A stretch of 64,000 nt of DNA from Lentzea guizhouensis (GTDB lineage Bacteria; Actinomycetota; Actinomycetes; Mycobacteriales; Pseudonocardiaceae). How positions within the stretch are numbered: the stretch's first letter is position 1; each line of letters begins with the position of its first letter. The notes beneath the pieces are model-generated. The model ran no database searches and was not told the origin of the DNA. It was given only the letters and a program-made list of their open reading frames with translations. Where the stretch lies: positions 4,340,001-4,404,000 of the forward strand of contig NZ_CP016793.1 in the NCBI RefSeq assembly GCF_001701025.1, given 5' to 3'. Positions 51,889 through 59,412 of the stretch are shown here, one piece after another. Made by a program: the position numbers and the translations under genes.

Positions 51889-53373
51889 GTGCAGGTCCTC
51901 ACCGAAGAGGCTCTTGAGTTCGTGGCGAAGCTGCACGAGGCGCACGCCGCGCGCCGGGACGAGCTGCTGGCGCGACGCAAGGAGCGTCGGGCTCTCGGGT
52001 TCCTCCCGGAGACCCAGGAGGTCCGCGACGGGGAGTGGCAGGTGGCGGCCGCGCCGGAGGCGCTGCGGGATCGGCGGGTGGAGATCACCGGGCCCACCGA
52101 GCGCAAGATGACGATCAACGCGCTCAACTCCGGGGCCAAGGTGTGGCTCGCCGACCTGGAGGACGCGAACACGCCGCACTGGGACAACGTGGTGCAGGGG
52201 CAGGTGAACCTGTACGAGGCGGCGCGCGAGACCATCGAGCACACCTCGCCGGAGGGCAAGGAGTACAAGCTCAAGGGCGGGCCGTACCCGACGATCGTCG
52301 TGCGGCCGCGCGGGTGGCACCTGGACGAGCGCAACCTGCAGTTCGGCGGCAAGAACGCGGTCGGTGCGCTGGTCGACTTCGGGCTGCACTTCTTCCACAA
52401 CGCGGAGCTGGGCAAGCCGTACTACTACCTGCCCAAGATGGAGTCGCACCTCGAAGCGCGGCTGTGGAACGACGTCTTCACCACCGCGCAGAAGCTCAAG
52501 GGCGTCCCGCACGGCACGATCCGGGCGACGGTGCTGATCGAGACGATTCCCGCCGCGTTCGAGATGGAAGAAATCCTCTACGAGCTGCGTGGCCACGCAT
52601 CGGGGCTCAACGCCGGACGGTGGGACTACCTGTTCAGCGTCATCAAGTACTTCCGGGACGCGGGTGCGGACTACGTGCTGCCGGACCGCAACAGCGTCAC
52701 GATGACGGCGCCGTTCATGCGTGCGTACACGGAGCTCCTGGTGAAGACCTGCCACAAGCGCGGGGCGTTCGCCATGGGCGGCATGGCCGCGTTCATCCCG
52801 AACAGGCGCGATCCGGAGGTCACGGAGAACGCGCTGCGCAAGGTGCGCGAGGACAAGACGCGCGAGGCGACGGACGGGTTCGACGGGTCGTGGGTGGCGC
52901 ACCCGGACCTGGTGCCGATCTGCCGCGAGATCTTCGACGGCGTGCTCGGCGACAAGCCCAACCAGATCGACAAGCAGCGGCCCGAGGTCAGCGTCACGGC
53001 CGAGCAGCTGCTGGACTTCAAGTCGGCCGGTGGCGGGGCCACGCGGGCCGGGCTGGAGAGCGCGGTCGACGTCGGCGTGCGGTACATCGCGTCGTGGCTC
53101 GGCGGCAACGGTGCGGCGGCCATCCACAACCTGATGGAGGACGCGGCCACCGCGGAGATCAGCCGCAGCCAGATCTGGCAGTGGGTCAACAACGAGGTCG
53201 TGCTCGACGACGGCACCCGGGTCACCGCGGACGTGGTCAGGGAAGTGCTCGCGAGGACGAAGGACGGGCTCGACGGACCGCACGTCGCGGCGGCCGCGGA
53301 GCTGTTCGAGCAGGTCGCGCTGTCGGAAGACTTCGTGGACTTCCTGACACTGCCCGCCTACGAGCGCATCTGA
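51889..53373 (+). CDS. aceB: Malate synthase A
   Basis: Malate synthase condenses glyoxylate with acetyl-CoA to malate. The 494-residue protein is an isoform A enzyme: ADLEDANTPHWDNVVQGQ, VVRPRGWHLDERN, the catalytic-metal region ATVLIETIPAAFEMEEILYEL, and MGGMAAFIPNRRDP with CoA contacts. The C-terminus ends near SEDFVDFLTLPAYE. GTG 51889 has GAGAGGTGG upstream. It shares an operon with the aldolase-like gene (one-base overlap of stop and start) and is preceded by an IclR operator. In this locus it handles glyoxylate from allantoin. Confidence 0.95.
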   Translation: MQVLTEEALEFVAKLHEAHAARRDELLARRKERRALGFLPETQEVRDGEWQVAAAPEALRDRRVEITGPTERKMTINALNSGAKVWLADLEDANTPHWDNVVQGQVNLYEAARETIEHTSPEGKEYKLKGGPYPTIVVRPRGWHLDERNLQFGGKNAVGALVDFGLHFFHNAELGKPYYYLPKMESHLEARLWNDVFTTAQKLKGVPHGTIRATVLIETIPAAFEMEEILYELRGHASGLNAGRWDYLFSVIKYFRDAGADYVLPDRNSVTMTAPFMRAYTELLVKTCHKRGAFAMGGMAAFIPNRRDPEVTENALRKVREDKTREATDGFDGSWVAHPDLVPICREIFDGVLGDKPNQIDKQRPEVSVTAEQLLDFKSAGGGATRAGLESAVDVGVRYIASWLGGNGAAAIHNLMEDAATAEISRSQIWQWVNNEVVLDDGTRVTADVVREVLARTKDGLDGPHVAAAAELFEQVALSEDFVDFLTLPAYERI

Positions 53374-54542
53374 TGTACCGGACATCGCTGTCGCCCGACG
53401 ACGTCGCGCGGGTCACGGCGCGGCTGTCCACTGTGGAACGCAAGGTGCCGGTGGGCCGCCAGCCCGTGCACACGTGCTACGTGCCCGCCGGGCGCATCAT
53501 CGGGTCCACGATCGACGACTGGGGCCGCGAGGCGCTGGAGTCCATCGACGAGGACCTCCTGCCGGACCTGCCCGACGGCGTGCTCGACCGGGTCCGCGCG
53601 AAGCTGAGCCGGGAACCGGTCGAAGACCTCAGGATCGACTTCGAGGACGGCTACGGCGCGCCCGAGGACGACGTCGAGGACATGGACGCCGAGAGCACCG
53701 CGAACATCGTGTCCCGCTGGCTGGAGAACGAGACCGCGCCGCCGTCGTTCGGGCTGCGGATCAAGTCGTTCGACACCTCGGCGTCGCGCGAACGCGGCCT
53801 GCGCACCCTCGACATCTTCCTGACAGCACTGGAGGAGGTCCCGCCGGGTTTCGTGATCACCTTCCCGAAGGTGACCTCCGCCGACCAGGTCGAGGTGTTC
53901 GCCGACGTGCTCGACCTCTTCGGCGGGGACCTGAGGTTCGAGATCCAGGTCGAGACCACGCAGTCCGTTGTGGACGGCGAGGGCCGGCTCGCGATCCCGC
54001 GGTTCATCGCCGCGGGACGGGGCCGGGTGACGGGTCTGCACTTCGGGACCTATGACTACACGGCGGGCTGCGGGTTGTCCGCGGCGCAGCAACACCTGGC
54101 GCACGGCGCGTGCGACTTCGCCCGGCACGTCATGCAGGTCTCCGCTGCCGGGACCGGGGTCCGGCTGTCCGACGGGTCGACCAACGTGCTTCCGGTCGGC
54201 GACCGGAAGCAGCAGGGCTGGCAGACCCACTACGCGCTGACCCGGCGGTCGCTGGAGCACGGTTTCTACCAGGGGTGGGACCTGCACCCGGCACAGCTGG
54301 TCACGCGCTACGCGGCCGTGTACGCGTTCTACCGGGAAGGTTTGGACGCGGACGCCAAGCGGCTGAAGGACTACGTCGAACGCGTCTCCGGAGGCGTGCT
54401 GGACGAGCCGGCGACCGCCCAGGCGCTGTCGTCGTTCTTCCTCCGCGCGGTGGACTGCGGTGCGCTCGACCCGGTGGAGGTGCAGGCCGCGACGGGCCTC
54501 GACGAACCAGCCCTGCGAGGTCTCGCCACCCGGTCAGCCTGA
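53373..54542 (+). CDS. HpcH/HpaI aldolase/citrate lyase-like protein
   Basis: A 389-residue TIM-barrel protein of the citrate-lyase-beta/HpcH superfamily. RIDFEDGYG, GLRIKSF, FVITFPKVTSADQVE, RFEIQVETTQSV and GLHFGTYDYTAGCGL carry the acidic metal ligands of the fold. It is longer than simple HpcH aldolases and belongs to a group encoded next to malate synthase in actinobacteria. The reaction is unknown; a C-C lyase or ligase acting on glyoxylate is inferred. The start ATG overlaps the aceB stop by one base. Confidence 0.8.
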   Translation: MYRTSLSPDDVARVTARLSTVERKVPVGRQPVHTCYVPAGRIIGSTIDDWGREALESIDEDLLPDLPDGVLDRVRAKLSREPVEDLRIDFEDGYGAPEDDVEDMDAESTANIVSRWLENETAPPSFGLRIKSFDTSASRERGLRTLDIFLTALEEVPPGFVITFPKVTSADQVEVFADVLDLFGGDLRFEIQVETTQSVVDGEGRLAIPRFIAAGRGRVTGLHFGTYDYTAGCGLSAAQQHLAHGACDFARHVMQVSAAGTGVRLSDGSTNVLPVGDRKQQGWQTHYALTRRSLEHGFYQGWDLHPAQLVTRYAAVYAFYREGLDADAKRLKDYVERVSGGVLDEPATAQALSSFFLRAVDCGALDPVEVQAATGLDEPALRGLATRSA

Positions 54543-54616
54543 GCGCTGCTCACCCGTTCAGGTGGTTCTGTCAACGGGTGTCGAATGTTGTGGGCAATGG
54601 GTGCAGGGTGGCTCCC

Positions 54617-55084
54617 ATGAGCATGCGAGCCGGTCTGTGGACCGGGCTGCCGGACCTCGACGCGGCGGAGCACAAGTACCAGGTCGTCGCGTGCGCAGCG
54701 GATGTGGACACGGTGATCGGGCTGCTCGGACGGCCGCAGTGCAACGACGGGTCGCTCGACCACTTCGGCCGGCCGCTCACCGCCGAGGGGGACCCGGACC
54801 ACAACGTCGTGCTCGCCGTGCGCGGCGGGTGGGGCTACATGTACTACGTCGACAACGTCTTCATGGGCTGGCCGAAGGGGTCGCCGGAAGCGCCGTACGT
54901 CAACGAGAAGTACACGGACTTCCCGCCCGGCGTGGGGGTTCCGCTGGGGTTGTACCGGCAGCTGCTGGTGGAGTTCATGACGACGGCGCAGCGGCCGACC
55001 GGCGTGGACTGGTACAGCGAGGCCGACCTGTTCCACTCGTGGCGTGACCAGCAGATGTCGTTGCGCACGAGCGAGAACCGCTGA
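54617..55084 (+). CDS. Hypothetical protein, possibly Imm1-like
   Basis: A 155-residue soluble protein: an N-terminal strand-helix part (DVDTVIGLLG), then HNVVLAVRGGWGYMYYVDN and a C-terminal helical part with FMTTAQRPTGVDW. The G-G-W-G-Y-x-Y-Y segment and overall size recall Imm1-type immunity proteins common in actinobacteria, but I see no toxin gene nearby and the match is by eye only. ATG 54617 follows CAGGGTGGC. It is a cargo-like gene between aceB and the uricase genes. Confidence 0.5.
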   Translation: MSMRAGLWTGLPDLDAAEHKYQVVACAADVDTVIGLLGRPQCNDGSLDHFGRPLTAEGDPDHNVVLAVRGGWGYMYYVDNVFMGWPKGSPEAPYVNEKYTDFPPGVGVPLGLYRQLLVEFMTTAQRPTGVDWYSEADLFHSWRDQQMSLRTSENR

Positions 55085-55108
55085 CGATCCAGCTGGTTCA
55101 ATGGCCTC

Positions 55109-56392
55109 ATGAAGGCTGTGGTGATCGGTGGGGGAATCGCCGGCTTGCTCGCCGCTCGGGTGCTGACCGAGACCTGCGACGACGTGGTGGTGCTGGAGCG
55201 GGACAGGCTGTCCGACGAGCCCGAGTACCGGGCCGGTGTGCCGCAGGGCAGGCACGTGCACGGGTTGCTCGTGCGCGGCGGCGAGCTGCTGGAGGAGCTG
55301 TTCCCCGGTCTGCGCGACGAGCTCGTGGCGCAGGGCGCGGTGCTCGCCGACGCGGGGGACATGCAGATCCTCAACCCCCTCGGCTGGCTCTCCACGGCGC
55401 CCACGGGCATGCCGCTGCTGTCGTTGAGCCGGCCGTTGCTGGAGACGTGCATCAGGCGCCGGGTCACCGCCGAGATCGTGGACGGCGTGCACGTCACCGG
55501 GCTGTCGTTGCGCGATGGTGTCGTGGACGGGGTGCTGACGCGCGACGGAGAGGTCAAGGCCGACCTGGTCGTCGACGCGTCCGGCAGGTCGTCGAAGCTG
55601 TCCGCCTGGCTCGCGCAGGCCGGGATCACCGCGCCGGAACCCGAGGTGGTCGACTCCCGCACCGGGTACGCGACCCGGATCTACACCGCCCCGGAGGACT
55701 TCCCCGTGGTGTACGCGGAAAGCCTGTCCGCACCCGACCTCACGCGGGGCGTCGCGGTGATGCGGGTCGAGGGGGACCGGCTCATGGTCACCGCGCAGGG
55801 CGCCGCGGGCGACCACCCGTCGAACGACGTCGAGAGCTACCGGGAGTTCCTGGAGTCGCTGCGGGTGCCGATCTCGGCGATGCTCGCCGACGCCGAACCG
55901 CTCACGCCCGTGTACCTCTTCGCGCGGACGGCCAGTCGCCGCAACGCTTTCGAGGCCACCGCGAACTGGCCGGGCGGGCTGGTCGCGGTGGGCGACGCGG
56001 TGTGCGCGTTCAACCCCGTGTACGGGCAGGGGATCACCGTCGCGGCGATGGAGGCGTTGTTGTTCCGGCGGCACCGGGACTTCAGCGCCAAGGGGTGCCG
56101 CCGGTTCCAGCGCGAGGTCGCGCGGACCTCGAGCGGGACGTGGGCGATGTCCAGCAACGCCGACCGCGGCTGGGCCGAGGCCAAACGCGGTGGCCTGCTC
56201 GCCTGGTACCTGAAGAAGTGGCAGGCCGGGATCGTGCACGACCCCGACCTGTTCCGCCGCTTCGTCCGGGTCGTGCACATGGTCGCGTCGCCCGCGAGCC
56301 TGCTCAACCCGGTGGTGTTCAGAAGGCTGGCAAAGTACTCCAGGCAAGACCGGCGTCCGGCGCGTCGTCCCGCAGCACCGAGCCCTCGATGA
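55109..56392 (+). CDS. FAD-dependent monooxygenase/reductase-like protein
   Basis: A 427-residue flavoprotein. It opens with the FAD dinucleotide loop VVIGGGIAGLLAARVL, has the second FAD motif LVVDASGRSSKLSAWL near 155 and the third, GLVAVGDAVCAFNPVYGQGIT, near 290. The pattern is that of group A flavin monooxygenases/geranylgeranyl-reductase-like enzymes. The substrate is unknown and no link to purine breakdown is evident. The 3' end overlaps the convergent urate oxidase gene by 74 bases. Confidence 0.83.
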   Translation: MKAVVIGGGIAGLLAARVLTETCDDVVVLERDRLSDEPEYRAGVPQGRHVHGLLVRGGELLEELFPGLRDELVAQGAVLADAGDMQILNPLGWLSTAPTGMPLLSLSRPLLETCIRRRVTAEIVDGVHVTGLSLRDGVVDGVLTRDGEVKADLVVDASGRSSKLSAWLAQAGITAPEPEVVDSRTGYATRIYTAPEDFPVVYAESLSAPDLTRGVAVMRVEGDRLMVTAQGAAGDHPSNDVESYREFLESLRVPISAMLADAEPLTPVYLFARTASRRNAFEATANWPGGLVAVGDAVCAFNPVYGQGITVAAMEALLFRRHRDFSAKGCRRFQREVARTSSGTWAMSSNADRGWAEAKRGGLLAWYLKKWQAGIVHDPDLFRRFVRVVHMVASPASLLNPVVFRRLAKYSRQDRRPARRPAAPSPR

Positions 56393-57197
56393 GGCCGTAC
56401 GGGCGGTCGGCGGCGTAGAAGACCTCGTTGTCGTTCTCCAGGCCGAACGGGCTCAGGTCCACCGGGAAGTGGTGCTTGTTCGGCATGGAGAGCCGCACCT
56501 CGGCGACCTCGGGCCGGGTGGTCAGCACCGCCTCGCCCATCGCGTAGAGCGTCTGCTGCAACGACAGGGAGTGCTTGTCCGCGAACGTCTTCAGCATCGT
56601 CAAGCGGATCTCCGTGAACGACTTCGCCCAGTCCACGTCCGTGCCGGCGTACCGCCACCGCGCGGTCACCGACGTCGCGAGGATGCGGTCGTCCGTCTCC
56701 TTCAACGTCGTGTACGGGTCCTTCGGGTAGCCGTGGAACTCCGACCCGGTCGACTTCAGCACCACCAGGTCCCGCACGCCCGACACGACCCACGCCTGCG
56801 AGCCGTCGATCGTCACGGCGGTGGTGCGCTTCTCGTTCGAGCCCTGGACGAACGAGTGGTCGTGGCCGTCGATGCGGTTCCACGAGTGTTCGTCGACCAG
56901 GATGCGCGCGCCGGTGATCGGCTCCTGCGAGCCCACGAAGTGCCGGCCCAGCCGCAGCGCGAAGTCCTCGATCTCGCCGACCGGCGCCTCCTTGGCGAAG
57001 GCGTAGACGGTGTTCTTCTGCGTGTCGGTGGCGAGCACCTTGGCGTTGTCACCGGTGAGGTGCGTGTCGGCGAGGTCGCCGCGCAGCGACGTGCTCACCG
57101 TCAGGTCCTTGATGGTGTGCACCGAACCGTTGCGCGACACCGTGACGAGGCGGTTCTCCGCCTTGCCGTACTGGTTGGGGCCCAAGACGATGGCCAT
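56319..57197 (-). CDS. Urate oxidase
   Basis: Urate oxidase (uricase) oxidises urate to 5-hydroxyisourate without cofactor. The 292-residue protein is complete: NQYGKAENRLVTVSR holds the catalytic Lys, DNAKVLATDTQKNTVYAFAKE holds the catalytic Thr, then STGSEFHGYPKDPYTTL, and MPNKHHFPVDLSPFGLEN. ATG 57197 is the family start. It follows the OHCU decarboxylase gene by 6 bases, so they form one operon. The HIU hydrolase gene often found between them is absent. Confidence 0.95.
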   Translation of the reverse strand: MAIVLGPNQYGKAENRLVTVSRNGSVHTIKDLTVSTSLRGDLADTHLTGDNAKVLATDTQKNTVYAFAKEAPVGEIEDFALRLGRHFVGSQEPITGARILVDEHSWNRIDGHDHSFVQGSNEKRTTAVTIDGSQAWVVSGVRDLVVLKSTGSEFHGYPKDPYTTLKETDDRILATSVTARWRYAGTDVDWAKSFTEIRLTMLKTFADKHSLSLQQTLYAMGEAVLTTRPEVAEVRLSMPNKHHFPVDLSPFGLENDNEVFYAADRPYGLIEGSVLRDDAPDAGLAWSTLPAF

Positions 57198-57203
57198 GTT
57201 CGT

Positions 57204-57686
57204 TCAGCTCCCGATCAGCTTCTGCAGCCGCAACGCGGCGATCTTCGCGAGTTCGTCGTTGACGACGCGGAGCTCGACCTCCGGCGGGTTGTCCATGCGT
57301 GAGGACAGGTTGCCGAGCATTTCCGCACCGCTCAGGCCGGTGGCGCACACCAGGTAGATGTGCCCGAACCGGTCCTCGTACGCGGCGTTCGCAGCCGCCA
57401 GGCGATCAGCCTGGGAGCTGTCCACACCGGACTGTTCGGACCGCGACCACCTCGCCGACACCCCACCTGTCTTCTGTCGTTCGCCGATGCGCGGGTGCCC
57501 GGCGATCGCGCCGAGCACCTCCTCGTCGGAAAGTCCTTGTGCGGCACCCGAAGAAGCCGCGAGGAGAGCATCCATCGACGCGTAGGGCCTGCCGGCCACC
57601 ACCGCGTCGACCCAGCGGGGTACCGCGAGGCACTCGGTGAGCAGAGGGCGGAGCTCTGACTCCGGGGCGCTGTTGAAGCTCTCCAC
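57204..57686 (-). CDS. OHCU decarboxylase
   Basis: 2-oxo-4-hydroxy-4-carboxy-5-ureidoimidazoline decarboxylase makes S-allantoin, the last step of urate conversion. The 160-residue protein shows FNSAPESELRPLLTECLAVPRWV, then AIAGHPRIGER (with the catalytic His and the G-H-P-R-I-G motif), and YEDRFGHIYLVCATG with NRFG-like end. GTG 57686 is chosen because family members begin near this F-N and GGAG precedes it. The upstream GTG 57725 would place the IclR operator inside the gene. Confidence 0.92.
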   Translation of the reverse strand: MESFNSAPESELRPLLTECLAVPRWVDAVVAGRPYASMDALLAASSGAAQGLSDEEVLGAIAGHPRIGERQKTGGVSARWSRSEQSGVDSSQADRLAAANAAYEDRFGHIYLVCATGLSGAEMLGNLSSRMDNPPEVELRVVNDELAKIAALRLQKLIGS

Positions 57687-57698
57687 GGCTCTCCAAGT

Positions 57699-57713
57699 TT
57701 CTACATCGCGGAA
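57699..57713 (-). promoter_or_regulatory. IclR-type operator upstream of urad
   Basis: Read on the minus strand this is TTCCGCGATGTAGAA. It matches the aceB and hyi sites (TTCCGC-N-ATG-Y-R-GAA) and lies 13 bases before the OHCU decarboxylase start codon. Confidence 0.6.
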
Positions 57714-57729
57714 TTGAACTTCCACATTC

Positions 57730-57759
57730 TTGACCGGTGCGTCTCGGGATGTCTAGTGT
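57730..57759 (+). promoter_or_regulatory. Probable hyi-operon promoter
   Basis: TTGACC (57730-57735) and TAGTGT (57754-57759) are 18 bases apart and point to hyi. A perfect palindrome TCCGT-tgt-ACGGA (57761-57773) covers the expected transcription start, and the IclR operator lies just downstream. Confidence 0.55.
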
Positions 57760-57780
57760 CTCCGTTGTACGGAATCCAAC

Positions 57781-57795
57781 TTCCGCTATGTGGAA
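57781..57795 (+). promoter_or_regulatory. IclR-type operator upstream of hyi
   Basis: TTCCGCTATGTGGAA is a palindrome of the same form as the aceB and urad sites. It lies between the promoter and the hyi ATG, where binding would block the transcript. Confidence 0.6.
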
Positions 57796-57808
57796 GGAAT
57801 CCCCCACG

Positions 57809-58555
57809 ATGTTCGACGCCAACCTGTCCATGCTCTTCACCGAGCTGCCGTTGCTGGAACGCCCGGCAGCGGCGCGGGCCGCCGGGTTCGACGCGGTCGA
57901 GATCTGGTGGCCGTTCGCGGACGCCGTACCGGAGACGCGCGAGATCGAGGCGTTCGAGGCGGCGATCGGGGACGCGGGTGTGCGCCTGGTCGGCCTGAAC
58001 CTCTACGCGGGCGACATGCCCGCGGGCGACCGCGGCCTCGCGAGCTGGCCCGGCCGCGAGGTCGAGTTCCGCACCAACGTCGAGGTCACCGTCGCGATCG
58101 CGGCCCGCCTCGGCTGCCGCACCCTCAACGCCCTGCACGGCAACTTCGAGACCACCGCGCAGACGATCTCGAACTACCGCTTCGCCGCCGACGTCGCGGC
58201 CGAGGCCGGGGCGCAGATCGTGCTCGAACCGCTCAGCGGCGCGCCGCACTACCCGGTCAAGACCGCCCGGCAGGCGTTCGACCTGATCGACGAGATCGAC
58301 CGCGGCAACGTGAAGCTGCTCGCCGACCTCTACCACCTCGCCACGAACGGCGACGACCTCGACACCCTCGCCGACCACGTGGACCGGATCGGTCACGTGC
58401 AGATCGCCGACGCTCCCGGACGCGGTGAGCCCGGCACCGGCGAGCTCGACCTCTTCGGGCACCTCGCCAAGCTCCGCGCCAACGGCTACACGGGTTTCGT
58501 CGGCGCCGAGTACAAGCCCGTCACGAACTCCTTCTCCTGGAGGGACAACGCATGA
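57809..58555 (+). CDS. hyi: Hydroxypyruvate isomerase-like TIM-barrel protein
   Basis: A 248-residue xylose-isomerase-like TIM barrel. FDANLSMLFTELPLLERPAAARAAGFDAVEIWWPF is the typical Hyi start; IVLEPLSG, KLLADLYHLATNGDD, IGHVQIADAPGRGEPGTGELD and FVGAEYKP carry the metal and substrate ligands (Glu, Asp, His, Glu). It interconverts hydroxypyruvate and tartronate semialdehyde. ATG 57809 is preceded by GGAAGGAA. The stop overlaps glxR (ATGA), the first link of a six-gene operon. Confidence 0.92.
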   Translation: MFDANLSMLFTELPLLERPAAARAAGFDAVEIWWPFADAVPETREIEAFEAAIGDAGVRLVGLNLYAGDMPAGDRGLASWPGREVEFRTNVEVTVAIAARLGCRTLNALHGNFETTAQTISNYRFAADVAAEAGAQIVLEPLSGAPHYPVKTARQAFDLIDEIDRGNVKLLADLYHLATNGDDLDTLADHVDRIGHVQIADAPGRGEPGTGELDLFGHLAKLRANGYTGFVGAEYKPVTNSFSWRDNA

Positions 58556-59409
58556 CCACCATCGGTTTCATCGGCCTCGGCATCATGGGCAGCCCGATGG
58601 CGGCCCACCTGGTGGCCGCCGGGCACGACGTCACGGGCTTCGACCTCAGCTCCGCTTCGCTCGAGAAGCTCGTCGCCGCCGGCGGCAAGGCCGCGTCCTT
58701 AGCACAGGAGGCCGTGAGCGGCGCCGAGGTCGTCATCACGATGCTGCCGAACCACCCGCAGGTCGAGGCCGTGATCGACGAGGTGACGTTCGACGACGGC
58801 ACGCTGCTGATCGACATGAGCACGATCCGCCCGTCCACCTCCATTGAGATCGCCCAGAAGCTCAGCAACGTCCGCGTGCTCGACGCGCCGGTCAGCGGTG
58901 GTCAGGCGGGTGCCCAGCAGGCGGCGCTCTCCATCATGGTCGGGGGGAACGAGGCCGACTTCGCCGCCGCCAGGCCGTTCCTGGAGGTCGTCGGCAAGAC
59001 GGTCGTCCACGTCGGACCGCACGGCGCCGGCCAGGTCGTGAAGGCCGCGAACCAGCTCATGGTGGGCGGCATCTACGCCCTGGTCGCCGAGGCGATCGTG
59101 CTGCTGGAGGCGTCCGGCGTCGACCCCAAGGCAGGCCTGGACGTGCTCGCCGGCGGTCTCGCGGCGAACCGGATCCTCGACCTCAAGCGCGAGACGATGA
59201 TCGCCCGCGAGTTCCAGCCCGGTTTCCGGATCGACCTGCACCACAAGGACATGGGCATCGCACTGGACGCGGCACGCGCCGCCGACGTGGCGCTGCCGGT
59301 CACCAACCAAATCGCCGCACTGGTCGCGGCGGCACGCGCGCAGGGCTACGGGTCGCTCGACCACTCGGCGCTGCTCAAGGTCATCGAGAACTTCGCGGGA
59401 AGGGCCTGA
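58552..59409 (+). CDS. glxR: Tartronate semialdehyde reductase
   Basis: 2-Hydroxy-3-oxopropionate reductase, 285 residues, reduces tartronate semialdehyde to D-glycerate with NAD(P)H. The beta-hydroxyacid dehydrogenase signature GFIGLGIMGSPMAAHL is at the N-terminus, DAPVSGGQAGAQ follows, and the catalytic Lys lies in GAGQVVKAANQLMVGG; the C-terminal HHKDMGIALDAAR is family-typical. It overlaps hyi and ends three bases before gcl. Confidence 0.93.
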   Translation: MTTIGFIGLGIMGSPMAAHLVAAGHDVTGFDLSSASLEKLVAAGGKAASLAQEAVSGAEVVITMLPNHPQVEAVIDEVTFDDGTLLIDMSTIRPSTSIEIAQKLSNVRVLDAPVSGGQAGAQQAALSIMVGGNEADFAAARPFLEVVGKTVVHVGPHGAGQVVKAANQLMVGGIYALVAEAIVLLEASGVDPKAGLDVLAGGLAANRILDLKRETMIAREFQPGFRIDLHHKDMGIALDAARAADVALPVTNQIAALVAAARAQGYGSLDHSALLKVIENFAGRA

Positions 59410-59412
59410 CAG

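Noticed and set aside
54617..55084. Firm assignment as an immunity protein with a toxin partner
   Set aside because: Resemblance to Imm1 is by eye only and no toxin gene or secretion signal is nearby.
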